64,000 nucleotides of DNA from DUZB01 sp963747555 (lineage in GTDB: Bacteria > Desulfobacterota > DSM-4660 > Desulfatiglandales > Desulfatiglandaceae): NCBI GenBank assembly GCA_963747555.1, contig CAVVFZ010000014.1:124001-188000 (forward strand), read 5' to 3'. Under the pieces are notes generated by a model. That model was not told the DNA's origin. It searched no databases and was given only the letters and a program-made list of their open reading frames with translations. This document shows, one piece after another, positions 52,850 through 62,551 of the stretch. The position numbers were made by a program, and so were the translations under genes. The first letter of the stretch is position 1; each line of letters begins with the position of its first letter.

Positions 52850-52917
52850 GTTAATTACTTAATGATGGACGTCCCCTGTTCCCCCCGTTGGGAATAACCA
52901 AGAAGAAAAGCCCAAAG

Positions 52918-53481
52918 ATGCTAACACGAAAAGAATCTATAAGGATCTTAGCCGAGTACGGTCGGGAGGCTGGCTGGACTAAGCACTGTTTTGCAGTGGC
53001 CGAAGCGGCTGCGAGGGTTGGTGATGTTTTGGCGAAGAACCGTCCGATTGACCATTCTTTTCTTTGGTCTGCGGCTTTGCTTCATGACATCGGGAGATAC
53101 AGAACACATGACCCATTTCTTCATGGTGTCGAGGGCTATAAACTCCTGTCGATGTTGAGGTTTCAAAATGAAGCCTACGTTTGTGCGTCACACATTCTTT
53201 TCGGTCTTAATGCCGCGGAGGCCTCGAAGTTGGGCCTGCCCGCTCGTGACTTTGTCCCACGCACTATAGAGGAAAAGCTCGTACCGCTCGTCGATTACTT
53301 GATAGAGTATGACCAGCCTACCACCTTAGACCGCAGGTTCTCGTCATTGCGTGAGCGCAATGGCGGAAATTCACCCTTCTTGAACGGACTTGATCGCGCG
53401 CAGAAATCTGCAAGACTATTCATGACGCAGATCGAAGAGATAATCGGCGAATCCGTAGAGAGTATTGTCGCATGTCAATAG
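52918..53481 (+). CDS. HD-domain hydrolase
   Basis: 187-residue metal phosphohydrolase. Ligands: His in WTKHCFAV (residue about 22), HD in AALLHDIGRYRTHD (near 55), and a later Asp in VPLVDYLIEYD. The form is like small HDIG-type proteins that act on nucleotides or tRNA ends. The frame opens at 52888 (TTG), but ATG 52918 fits the family. The gene after it begins 50 bp later with its own ribosome site. Confidence 0.82.
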   Translation: MLTRKESIRILAEYGREAGWTKHCFAVAEAAARVGDVLAKNRPIDHSFLWSAALLHDIGRYRTHDPFLHGVEGYKLLSMLRFQNEAYVCASHILFGLNAAEASKLGLPARDFVPRTIEEKLVPLVDYLIEYDQPTTLDRRFSSLRERNGGNSPFLNGLDRAQKSARLFMTQIEEIIGESVESIVACQ

Positions 53482-53533
53482 TAGGAGCGGAAGAGCGGGA
53501 CTTCCATAAAATCATCAAAGGAGGAATGCAAAC

Positions 53534-54445
53534 ATGTCCAGAAAGGTAATCATAAGTGCGGCAATTACGGGTTCCATCCATACCCCCACCATGTCGCCCT
53601 ATCTCCCCATTACTCCGGAGGATATCGCCGGACAGGCCGTTGAGGCGGCCCGCGCAGGCGCAGCGACCGTGCACGTCCACGCCCGGAATCCCGAGAACGG
53701 GATGCCCAGCCCCGATCTGGATCTCTTTCGTGAGATCGTCGGGAAGATCCGATCGGAATCGGATGTCATCATCTGCATCACCACCGGCGGAGGCGCCGGC
53801 ATGACCGTGGAACAGCGGGCGGCCCCGGTCCCGGAATTCAAGCCTGAATTGGCATCCTTCAACATGGGGTCCATCAACTTTGCGCTGTTTCCGGTAATCA
53901 AGCGGTATAAAGAGTGGAAGTACGATTGGGAAAAACCGTTCCTGGAGGGCAGCAAAGCCAACATCTTTCAGAATACATTTGCCGATTTGGAGAAGATCTG
54001 CGGCATCATGCGGGATAATGGGACCAAACCGGAGTTGGAGATATATGACGTGGGGCATCTCTATAACGCCAAGTTTCTCCTGTCCGAGGGGTTTCTGGAA
54101 CCCCCTCTGTTTCTGCAGTTTGTCATGGGGATCCTGGGCGGGATACAGCCGACCTTCCACGACCTTCTCCACTTGAAGGAGACCGCCGATCGTCTCTTCG
54201 GGGAAAACCAGTATCAGTGGTCGGCCTTTGGCGCCGGACGGATGGAGTTTCCCATCTGCACAACGGCCGCTCTCATGGGAGGAAACTGCCGTGTCGGCCT
54301 GGAGGACAATCTGTATCTGTCCCGAGGGGAGTTGGCGAAATCCAATGCGGAACTGGTGGAAAAGATGGCCCGTATTCTCCGTGAGTTCTCCATGGAGCCC
54401 GCAACACCCGACGAGGCCAGGAAGATTCTGGGGCTTGGGAGGTAG
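53534..54445 (+). CDS. Beta-keto acid cleavage enzyme (BKACE, DUF849)
   Basis: 303-residue TIM-barrel zinc enzyme that exchanges acetyl-CoA with a beta-keto acid to give acetoacetyl-CoA and a new product. Landmarks: AITGSIHTPTMSP, zinc histidines in VHVHAR (H47, H49), CITTGGG, and GLEDNLYL near residue 255 with the catalytic Glu. Paired with a hydroxyacyl-type dehydrogenase, it could cleave 3-dehydrocarnitine (giving betaine) or another beta-keto acid. AAAGGAGG precedes the ATG. Confidence 0.92.
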   Translation: MSRKVIISAAITGSIHTPTMSPYLPITPEDIAGQAVEAARAGAATVHVHARNPENGMPSPDLDLFREIVGKIRSESDVIICITTGGGAGMTVEQRAAPVPEFKPELASFNMGSINFALFPVIKRYKEWKYDWEKPFLEGSKANIFQNTFADLEKICGIMRDNGTKPELEIYDVGHLYNAKFLLSEGFLEPPLFLQFVMGILGGIQPTFHDLLHLKETADRLFGENQYQWSAFGAGRMEFPICTTAALMGGNCRVGLEDNLYLSRGELAKSNAELVEKMARILREFSMEPATPDEARKILGLGR

Positions 54446-54448
54446 ACG

Positions 54449-55390
54449 ATGGATCACAACGATGTCAAGCGTACGGTGGTAGTGGGCGCTGGCGTCATGG
54501 GGCATTCCATGGCCCATGTTTTCGCCCGGGCCGGGATCGAGGTGAACCTGGTGGATCTGGATCAGGCGGTCCTCGACCGCGCCATGGGCCTGATACCTGC
54601 CGATCTTGAGACGTTGGCGGGGTTCAAAAGGATCTCCAGGGGCGACATCCCGAAAGTCCTTGCCCGCATTCATCCGTTTACGGATCTGGCCCGGGGGGCA
54701 AAAGGAGCAGATTTCGCGGTGGAGGCGGTGTCCGAGATCCCGGATATCAAACGGGAGGTTTTTTCGCAGCTGGATCAATGTTGTCCTCCGGAGACGGTGA
54801 TCGCAAGCAACACATCCTCGCTGGACGTTTTTAGCATTGCCCGGGTCACCCGACCCGAGCGCCTGGTGGTGGCCCACTGGTTTGTGCCGCCCCACATCAT
54901 ACCCCTGGTGGAGGTGGTTCCGGGTCCGGAGACCTCACCGGAAACGGTTCAATTCACCGCAAACCTGATGAAACGGCTTGGCAAGCGGACGGTGATCATG
55001 AAAGAATTTGTGCCGTCCTTTATTGTCAACCGGATTCAGCACAGCATTTCAAAGACGGTATGGGAGATGTTGGAAAAAGGGTGGGCAACACCGGAGGAGA
55101 TCGATCGGGCGGTCAAATTGACCCTTGGAATCCGTCTCCCCGTGGTGGGAGTGGTACAAACAAACGACTTTGCCGGGCTGGATCTCATTTATCACATCAT
55201 GAAAGCCGGCAAATCCGTCAGCCCCCTCGTCAAAGAGATGGTGGACATGGGGCATCTGGGCGCCAAAACATCGAAAGGCATCTATGACTACGGGGGACGG
55301 AGCGAAGCGGAGATCCTGAAAACAAGAGATCAACGGTACCTGAAGTTGCTTGATTACCTTGAGGAGATCAAGGCATTTGATCCTGTTTGA
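54449..55390 (+). CDS. 3-hydroxyacyl-CoA / L-carnitine dehydrogenase-like
   Basis: 313-residue NAD enzyme: VVVGAGVMGHSMAHVFARAG at the N-terminus, then the SNTSSLDVFSIARVTRPERLVVAHWFVPPH region with the catalytic His-Glu pair (AHW...VEVVPG), and the C-terminal dimer domain. Four bases separate it from the BKACE gene. The natural pair is oxidation of a beta-hydroxy acid by this enzyme followed by BKACE cleavage, as in carnitine use by LcdH/CdhC-type enzymes. Substrate choice is inference. Confidence 0.88.
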   Translation: MDHNDVKRTVVVGAGVMGHSMAHVFARAGIEVNLVDLDQAVLDRAMGLIPADLETLAGFKRISRGDIPKVLARIHPFTDLARGAKGADFAVEAVSEIPDIKREVFSQLDQCCPPETVIASNTSSLDVFSIARVTRPERLVVAHWFVPPHIIPLVEVVPGPETSPETVQFTANLMKRLGKRTVIMKEFVPSFIVNRIQHSISKTVWEMLEKGWATPEEIDRAVKLTLGIRLPVVGVVQTNDFAGLDLIYHIMKAGKSVSPLVKEMVDMGHLGAKTSKGIYDYGGRSEAEILKTRDQRYLKLLDYLEEIKAFDPV

Positions 55391-55494
55391 AAGGGGCATT
55401 GAAGAACTGCCTTATTGTATCTATCTTTGCGAGCGTCGCGTCTTTGCGCGAGATTTTGCTTTTTCATAAATTCATCAAAACCAAGGAGAAGAAC

Positions 55495-55884
55495 ATGGCA
55501 ATTGCTTCCGATATCCGGCCGGGGGACGACCCGGCAGCCGTATCCGAGAAACTCGTTGGCCGCACCCGGACCCGGTTATTGAATGAACTGTTCGGCTACT
55601 TCGAGATCCCGGCCGCATTCATCAACCACGTATTCGGAAATCTCTATGCGCGGGATACGCTGACACAGAGGGAGCGCGAACTGTGCGCCGTAGCCGCGTT
55701 GTGTGTCCTGAATCGCACCAATGAGCTGAAAAGTCACATCATCGCGGCCGTTCGCGCCGGGGCCACCAAGAAGGAGGTGGCGGAAGTGATCCTTCAGATG
55801 TCCACGTATGGCGGGATGCCGGTCTGTATCGAGGGGTTGACAATCGCGAAAGAAGTTTTCGACAAAAGCGCTTCAGCCGGTTGA
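55495..55884 (+). CDS. Carboxymuconolactone decarboxylase-family protein
   Basis: 129-residue CMD/AhpD-fold protein. LTQRERELCAVAALCVLN and HIIAAVRAGATKKEVAEVILQ are typical. It lacks the AhpD CxxC (it has ELCAVAALC, spacing 6), so peroxidase activity is doubtful. The frame opens at 55387, but ATG 55495 follows AAGGAGAAG. Third gene of the BKACE cluster, possibly a thioesterase-like or decarboxylase helper. The 100 bp before it carries a TTTGCG-rich repeat-like stretch. Confidence 0.82.
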   Translation: MAIASDIRPGDDPAAVSEKLVGRTRTRLLNELFGYFEIPAAFINHVFGNLYARDTLTQRERELCAVAALCVLNRTNELKSHIIAAVRAGATKKEVAEVILQMSTYGGMPVCIEGLTIAKEVFDKSASAG

Positions 55885-55890
55885 TATTCG

Positions 55891-55975
55891 GTATCTTAAT
55901 CAAGAACCCCGGCAGTAATGGAATCACGAGGTCTTTTTTGGTGCTGCATCTTGAATAAATCTCCGCCAACCCTCA
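55891..55975. repeat. Half copy of the MITE-like palindrome
   Basis: Begins GTATCTTAATCAAGAACC and continues GAGGTCTTTTTTGGTGCTGC, matching the reverse complement of the right half of copy A (from the outer end through the 24-bp arm into TTGGATAAACCTTCACCGACC). Only one arm is present, so it is a solo half between two convergent genes. Confidence 0.7.
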
Positions 55976-57178
55976 AGTTTCCAACCAGGTTTTGATTTTT
56001 GCATAGACTTCCGGATGATTGAGGAGATCCAGGTGGCTCATATTGCGTCCGATCCATTGATGGGTTTCCGGAAACGCCAGGTTCCACTGAGCATTCCTGT
56101 GTCGACCCAAAGCGCTGCTCACGGTCACGAGGCCATCCCCCATAAGATCATCACCAAACCTGCCGGCTCTTTTGCCTCTGGTTGCGGCTATGCAATAACA
56201 GTGCACACCCTCGGGCAGAGGTACGGGGGTCCGCCGGTCCCCTGAAAGCTCGAATCTGTCGCGTCCTTTCCAGTCTTCGTCCACCACATTGCCGTAACGC
56301 AGATCGGTAATGCCGCAGCTCCTGATCTTTCCCAAACGGGAAAAAGGAGCGCTATACCGGCTTATACCCATGACGTTATCGATCCAATTGCCGCCTCTCT
56401 CCAACGGCGCCCCGTGATGGGGAGTACCCAGGAATACGAGCTTTCGAAGAGAATTCGGCCAGGTGTGTCCCGACACCCTCCCGTAATGAAAAGCGCTCCG
56501 CGAAACAAGCCCTCCCATGCTGTGGGCAATGATGTAAATCGTTAACGGTCGAGGCGATTGAATGGTGATTGATTCAAGGAGATCGGAAAACATTCTGCCG
56601 TTTTCAGAAATGTGAAGCCCGCTGTTATAACGGACATAAACCGGCGCAAATCCCAGGTCCCTGGCCAAGGCTGCGCCGTGGTCGTGCCCTCCCCTGTTCC
56701 ACTGCAGATCGTTCATGCAGGACCCGTGCACCAGGATTACAAGTCTGCCATCGGACTGCCCGATCGCCTCAAGAAGGGCTTGGGTATTTAAAGGTTTTCC
56801 GTCACGACGAAACTCCATGGGAATGGCAAGGGGATTGTTCGCGGCAACCAGATGATCGCCCAGGACGCCGTTTAGTATTGAAAGAACCGCCTCACGAGCG
56901 GGGGATGACTCCTTCTCTCCCATCACCAGACTGAGTCGGTCGAAGACAACATCGATTCCGGCCCCCACCAATCCGGTAACCGTGCGGATGTTCCGGTAGA
57001 CCATTCCCGTGACACCCCTCGTTCGATAGGATTCAAATGTTCCGGACGTCCGTGAAGAAGAGGTTATGGTGTGGTGCAGGGTTTCCACCATATCCGTAAT
57101 GCCCGTAACGGCCTGAATCGTTAAACTCCCTATTCCGCGAAGGTCTGTTGAAATATTGGCGGCGCTTGAGCGCATCAT
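55973..57178 (-). CDS. PGAP1/lipase-like alpha/beta hydrolase
   Basis: 401-residue serine hydrolase. Oxyanion loop VILVHGSCMNDLQW, nucleophile elbow IAHSMGGLVSRSAF with catalytic Ser in HSMGG, then LVFLGTPHHGAPLERGG, and a late His in GRNMSHLDLLNHPEV. The first ~130 residues are an unrecognised helical lead. The frame opens at 57505, but ATG 57178 (or 57175) has AGGAGAA just upstream. No signal peptide on this start. Esterase or lipase activity is expected; substrate unknown. Confidence 0.85.
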   Translation of the reverse strand: MMRSSAANISTDLRGIGSLTIQAVTGITDMVETLHHTITSSSRTSGTFESYRTRGVTGMVYRNIRTVTGLVGAGIDVVFDRLSLVMGEKESSPAREAVLSILNGVLGDHLVAANNPLAIPMEFRRDGKPLNTQALLEAIGQSDGRLVILVHGSCMNDLQWNRGGHDHGAALARDLGFAPVYVRYNSGLHISENGRMFSDLLESITIQSPRPLTIYIIAHSMGGLVSRSAFHYGRVSGHTWPNSLRKLVFLGTPHHGAPLERGGNWIDNVMGISRYSAPFSRLGKIRSCGITDLRYGNVVDEDWKGRDRFELSGDRRTPVPLPEGVHCYCIAATRGKRAGRFGDDLMGDGLVTVSSALGRHRNAQWNLAFPETHQWIGRNMSHLDLLNHPEVYAKIKTWLET

Positions 57179-57400
57179 TTCTCCTCTTCTAATACCCCCG
57201 GTAGATCCTTTTGTTTTGATTATCCCGGCATATGTGGTATTGTTAGTCGTTATTCGCAGACAGCGTTTTTTCTGCCCAGGCCCCTGTTGCGATGACAGCG
57301 TAGCCGCAACCGGTGGAACTCTGTTCTCAAGATATGGCTTTATCAGGGGCATGGCAATAAGAAATATTCGAATGGAAACTGAATAAACGGAGTTGAACCT

Positions 57401-58520
57401 ATGAATGTATTCGGCCCAACGGAGTTGGTGGAAGACGTCCAGAAGGGCGGCCTTTGTATAGGATGCGGCGCTTGCGTCGGTCTTTGTCCCTATTTTCTCA
57501 ACCACAAAGGGAAAACGGTCCAGATCTTTACCTGCTCACTGACACAGGGTCGGTGTTTCGCCGCCTGCCCCAAAGTCGAGGTGGATCTGGATGAAATCAG
57601 CAGATATCATCTGCAAAAACCTTATGAAGGAAGTCCCCTCGGGAATTTCAGACAAGCCCTGGCCGCAAAGGCCGGCGCCAGGATGGATGTGGGTACTTTT
57701 CAGGGTGGTGGTACCGTTTCGGCCCTTCTCATTCATGCCCTGGAGCAGGGCCTGATTAAGGCAGCGGTTCTCACAGGCAGCGACGAAAAAGGGCCCACAC
57801 CCTGCATTGCGTCCAACCGCGAAGAAATCCTGGGTTGTACCACCTCCAAATTCACCGCAGCCCCCACACTTGCCGCATTGAATCAAGCCATAGCGGAAAA
57901 GCGCGACTCCTTTAGGGGTGGTGGGCACGCCCTGCCAGATGACCGCCGTGGCCAAATGGCGTACAAACCCCCTGGCCCGTGAGGATTTCGCGGATCGCGT
58001 TTCCTTGACCATCGGACTTTTCTGCAACTGGAGTCTGGACCAGAGACTGCTTCATTCTTTTTTAGCCGAACGGATGGACACATCTCGCATCAAAGGGATG
58101 GATATACCGCCTCCGCCGGCCAATGTTCTGGTTGTGGACCTGGGAGACGAACGGGTGGAAATTCCCCTGGACGAGATCCGGCCCTTTATCCCGGAAACCT
58201 GTGGCCTTTGCCCGGACATGACCTCGGAATGGGCCGATCTGTCGGTGGGCATGTTTGAGGGAAGACCCGGTTGGAATACCCTGCTGGTGCGAAGCCAAAA
58301 AGGGATCGCATTGGTGGCTGGAGCCGTGGAGGCCGGTTTGCTGATCACGGAGCCTATGCCCGAGATAAATCTGAAGCATCTTGAGCAAGCCGCCGGGAAC
58401 AAAAAACAGCGTGCATTCCTGAGGTTGAAAGAGAGAGGATTGTTGAATCCATCGGATGGCAACGTGCGGGCACTGCTTCGTGTTCCGCGGGATGTGGCCG
58501 ATTCCATACTTGAGGCGTAA
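57401..58520 (+). pseudogene. FrhB/FdhB-type iron-sulfur flavoprotein, one frame break
   Basis: Coenzyme F420 hydrogenase/dehydrogenase beta-subunit family. N-terminal ferredoxin motif CIGCGACVGLCP, then KVEVDLDEI, and LAAKAGARMDVGTFQGGGTVSALL. Removing the A at 57914 (context TTTAGGG) joins RDSF to GVVGTPCQMTAVAKW, the family's conserved GTPCQ motif, and continues to 58520 (~372 residues). Located just before iorAB, it could feed or draw ferredoxin electrons. Whether F420 is used here is unknown; many bacterial members bind only FAD. Confidence 0.8.
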
Positions 58521-58742
58521 TACATTCAGTTGATGCGAGGTTTCAGGTTTCGGGTTTTAGCTGTAGTAGGAAAACAAAAACCGGACGGCCTGAGCTCGGT
58601 CTTAGTAACGATCTGAGGACGATCGGGCAAGCGGCAATCTTCAAATTTCGGATGCGGCCCAACGTCTTCGGCGCTCAGCTGATGCCCCGCTGACACCTGA
58701 AACCTGACACCTGAAATCGAATTTAGTATACCGGAGGAAAAT

Positions 58743-60685
58743 ATGCTTACAATAACCCAAGGCAGGCCCGGTGAAAGTTTGCTGCTGCAAGGGAATGAAG
58801 CCATCGCCCGAGGCGCCCTGGAAGCGGGCGTGAGGGTGGCGGCGGGCTACCCGGGAACGCCCTCCTCGGAGATTATAGAAAACCTGGCCAAGGTTTCAAA
58901 GGAGTGCGACCTCTACGTGGAATGGTCGGTCAACGAAAAGGTGGCCCTGGAGGTGGCGGCGGCCGCAAGTTTCAGCGAACTCCGATCCATGGCCACCATG
59001 AAACAGGTGGGCGTCAACGTGGCGGCCGACTTTCTGTTGCATCTGGCGCAGTACGGCACCAGAGGCGGCATGGTGCTGGTCTCCTGTGAAGATCCGGGGG
59101 CGCTGTCCAGCACCAATGAGGGCGACTCGCGGCAATACGCCCGCATGATGGAATTTCCCCTGTTGGAGCCGGGTGACTTCCAGGAAGCAAAGGACCTCAC
59201 CAAATGGGCGTTCGAACTCTCAGAAGAAATACGCAATGTGGTGATGGTGCGAAGCGTTACCCGCATGTCCCACGCAAGCGGCAGGGTGGTACTCGGTGAA
59301 CTTCCGGAAAACCTTCCTCGGGCACGGTTCAACTACGAAGGGCCCGCGACGGGTCAGATGGAAGGCCCTGTATCCACCATGCCTACCACCATCATCTTCA
59401 TGCATGCCCGTCAGCAGGAAAAGCTTAAAAAGACACCGAAATCTTTGAACGTTCTCCCTTTAACACCTACACAGGTCCTGAACGTCCCGAACTGCTGATC
59501 ATCACCAGCTCGGCCTGTCATTTATACTGTAAAGAGGCCGTTCATCTTTTGGGGGTCGGCCATCGGGTGGGAATATTGAAGCTTGCAACCACCTGGCCCC
59601 TTCCTCCCCGCCTTTTAGAGAAACATCTGACCGCCTGCAACCGGGTCCTTGTGGTTGAAGATTTACAGCCCTTTTTGGAGGACAATATCAAGGTCCTGGC
59701 CGCGGAATTCGGGGAACGGGTCGGATACATACAATTTCACGGTAAAAAGGACGGCACCCTGCCGTCCGTTCACGAATTGAGTCCCGATCTTGTGGCCACC
59801 GCGCTCTCAGGCATCCTTGGCGTTAAAGTCCCGTCACCACCCGAAGATTACACCCGAGGCGTTCAGGAAGTCGCGGCTGCCGGCGTTCCCCCCAGAATGG
59901 TTACCTTCTGTCCCGGTTGTCCCCATCGCGCCTCTTTCTGGTCCATTCACAATGCCCTCATCATGGATGACCGGAAAGGCTTTGTATGCGGGGATATCGG
60001 CTGCTATTCCATGGGCATGTATCCCGCGGGTTTTGAAACCCTCAAAACGCTTCACTCCATGGGATCGGGCACCGGCCTGGCATCGGGCTTCGGACAGCTT
60101 GGAAAATTCGGTTTGAAACAGCCGGTTCTCTCCGTGTGCGGCGACTCCACTTTCTTTCATGCCGTCATGCCTGCGCTTGCCAACGCCATTCACCACCAGT
60201 CGGACATTATTCTGATGGTCCTGGACAACAGCGGAACGGCCATGACCGGATTTCAGACCCATCCCGGTCTTACCCGGGACGCAGAGGGAAAGCCGTCCCA
60301 CGCCATCGACATTGCCTCAGTTTGCCGGGGGATGGGGGCGGATGTAAAAATCTGTGACCCCTTTGACCTGGACCAAACCCGATCGACCCTTTTGGATATG
60401 CTGGAGCACGGGAAGGGCGTGCAGGTGCTCATCCTGAAACAGATTTGCGCCCTGAGCCCCGAGAAAAAATCCAAGAAGCGGTTTAGCATGTCCGTAAATT
60501 CGGAAATCTGTCTGGGCGAAACCTGCGGCTGCAATCGCCTCTGCACCCGATCTTTTCGCTGTCCGGGTCTGGTCTGGGACAAGAAGGAGAAAAAGGCCAG
60601 GATAGACGAGGTAATGTGTGCCGGTTGCGGGGTTTGCGCGTCCATCTGCCCCTCCGGAGCGATTAGTAAGAAGGAGGCCGCATGA
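58743..60685 (+). pseudogene. iorA: Indolepyruvate ferredoxin oxidoreductase alpha subunit, one frame break
   Basis: TPP/Fe-S enzyme oxidising aryl-pyruvates (or related 2-oxo acids) to acyl-CoA with ferredoxin. N-terminal pyrimidine domain: LLQGNEAIARGALEAGV, AAGYPGTPSSEI. At a five-A run (59427-59431) the frame must change (one A added or two removed) to reach TEIFERSPFNTYTGPERPEL and then the TPP domain (FVCGDIGCYSMGM, CGDSTFFHA, LDNSGTAMTGFQTHPG) and C-terminal Fe-S motifs CLGETCGCNRLC and CAGCGVCASICP. Joined length ~647, a normal size. Confidence 0.85.
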
Positions 60686-60686
60686 T

Positions 60687-61307
60687 ATGGAAGAAATAAA
60701 GCTACCCCAGGATCCCTATAACGTGATCATCACCGGCGTCGGCGGTCAGGGAAATGTTCTGGCTTCCAAGGTTTTGGGTAATGCACTGGTCAACAAAGGC
60801 CTGGATGTTACCGTCGGAGAAACCTTTGGCGCCACACAGCGGGGCGGTTCGGTCATGAGCCATCTGCGAATTTCCGCCCAATCCTCCTGGTCTCCCCAGA
60901 TCCCCAAAGGGATGGCCCATATTGTCATTGCCCTGGAGCCCGTCGAGGCGCTACGGGTATTGTCCGTCTACGGCAACCCGGAGACCCTGGTTATCACCAA
61001 CGACCGGCCGGTTTACCCGGTTGGAGTAATCTGCGGGGAAATGGATTATCCCGAACAGGCTGACCTGCGCCAGTGGCTTACGACCTTCAGCCGTGCATTG
61101 TATATTCTTCCTGCCACCGACGAAGCGGTCAAGCTTGGCGCCCCTATCCTGGGGAATATCATCCTGTTGGGCGCCCTGGCCGGAATGCATGTGTTGCCAT
61201 TCGATCGGGACGATTTTTCCCGAGTGATTTCCGGCATGATGTCCGCCGAAAAAGTGGGGGCAAACCTGAAGGCCTTCGATCTGGGCGCCCAACTGGTGAG
61301 TCGATGA
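60687..61307 (+). CDS. iorB: Indolepyruvate ferredoxin oxidoreductase beta subunit
   Basis: 206-residue gamma-type subunit of the 2-oxo acid:ferredoxin oxidoreductase family. NVIITGVGGQGNVLASKVLG, then VGETFGATQRGGSVMSHLRI, are standard. It completes the enzyme with IorA one base upstream. It is intact, which favours IorA being functional and its break an error. Confidence 0.93.
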   Translation: MEEIKLPQDPYNVIITGVGGQGNVLASKVLGNALVNKGLDVTVGETFGATQRGGSVMSHLRISAQSSWSPQIPKGMAHIVIALEPVEALRVLSVYGNPETLVITNDRPVYPVGVICGEMDYPEQADLRQWLTTFSRALYILPATDEAVKLGAPILGNIILLGALAGMHVLPFDRDDFSRVISGMMSAEKVGANLKAFDLGAQLVSR

Positions 61308-61337
61308 AAGCTGAACAGCTGAATAAGCTTACTTCAG

Positions 61338-62417
61338 ATGCTGGTGAAGCTGCTCATGTTTGAACAAGGTGTTATCAGGCCGCCCAGTGAGGCAAACAGC
61401 CTACTGGTTCGCGTCACAAGAAACTGTCCCTGGAACCGATGTCTGTTTTGTCCGGCCTACAAGGGGACGAAGTTTTCGAAGCGGACGGTAGCGGAGGTCA
61501 AAAGAGATCTGGATGAAATGGTTCGTTACCACGGCGCCCATGCCTCCGGCTTTACATCCGCCTTCCTGCAGGACGCGGATTCCCTTATCGTGCCGGCCGA
61601 CGAACTGGTAGAGATTCTCAAGCACCTCAAGGACAGATTCCCTGGTATCACAAGGATTACCTCCTACGCCCGGGCAAAGAGCCTGAAGAGAAAAAGCGTG
61701 GAGTCTCTGAAACGTCTCAGAGAAGCCGGATTGACAAGGATTCACACGGGACTTGAAAGCGGATCTGCAAGAGTCTTGAAGATGATAAAGAAAGGCGAAA
61801 CCCCCGAGGATATGATTGCGGGGGGAAAGCGGGTGGTTGAGGCCGGAATCTCGCTTTCGGAATACATCATGCCCGGAGTAGGCGGCAGGGACCTGAGCCG
61901 TGAACATGCGGTGGAAACCGCGAAAGTGCTTAACCAAATCCGACCCGATTTCATCCGGGTTCGAACCTTCGCCCTCCCTCCCGGATCCCCCATGGAGAAA
62001 ATGGCTTCCGACGGCCGTTACATTCCTCTTGGCGATCTGGAAATCGTTCAAGAGATTCGTCTGCTTTTATCCCACCTGGATGACATGCCCAGCCACTTCC
62101 GCTGCGCGGATTTCAGTCTCAATCTCTTAATGCATATAGATGGCGTTCTGGCCACGGACAGGTTGCGCATGCTGGAAGAACTGGACGATTTTCTTTCCCT
62201 TCCCGAACTGGATCAAAAGGCCTACGTAATGCTTCAGCGTTCCGGATATTACAATCTGCATCCATCGGATATGCTCAATAACCAGAGCCTCATGGAAAAG
62301 TTTCGAGAAAAAATAAGGGAACTGGAACAGGACGATGAAACCGGCTTCGACCGATATATAAGGGCCATGATGGCAGGACAGCTGCCCAGACCCCAGACTG
62401 ATTCGTGGCAAGAATAG
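61338..62417 (+). CDS. Radical SAM protein
   Basis: 359-residue radical SAM enzyme with the cluster motif read as CPWNRCLFC, that is C-x4-C-x2-C instead of the common C-x3-C-x2-C. Later TRIHTGLESGSARVLKMIKKG and LSEYIMPGVGGRDLS fit the Elp3/HemN-like barrel, and the late RTFALPPGSPM fits the same group. ATG 61338 or 61356 starts it. It lies 30 bp after iorB. The reaction is unknown. Confidence 0.85.
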   Translation: MLVKLLMFEQGVIRPPSEANSLLVRVTRNCPWNRCLFCPAYKGTKFSKRTVAEVKRDLDEMVRYHGAHASGFTSAFLQDADSLIVPADELVEILKHLKDRFPGITRITSYARAKSLKRKSVESLKRLREAGLTRIHTGLESGSARVLKMIKKGETPEDMIAGGKRVVEAGISLSEYIMPGVGGRDLSREHAVETAKVLNQIRPDFIRVRTFALPPGSPMEKMASDGRYIPLGDLEIVQEIRLLLSHLDDMPSHFRCADFSLNLLMHIDGVLATDRLRMLEELDDFLSLPELDQKAYVMLQRSGYYNLHPSDMLNNQSLMEKFREKIRELEQDDETGFDRYIRAMMAGQLPRPQTDSWQE

Positions 62418-62551
62418 AAACCGATCTTTTTTGCGAAACCAACAAAGACGGAAAAACAGAACAAGGAATGCCCGACAACTGGAAGGATGAGTCGGTTTGG
62501 AACCCAGTTGTAAAGGAATCCCTTTCACATCAATATTGATGTTGACTTCAA

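Noticed and set aside
53420..54895. 491-codon minus-strand frame opposite BKACE and the dehydrogenase
   Set aside because: Long, but both plus-strand genes carry clear active-site motifs; this is a shadow in a GC-rich region.
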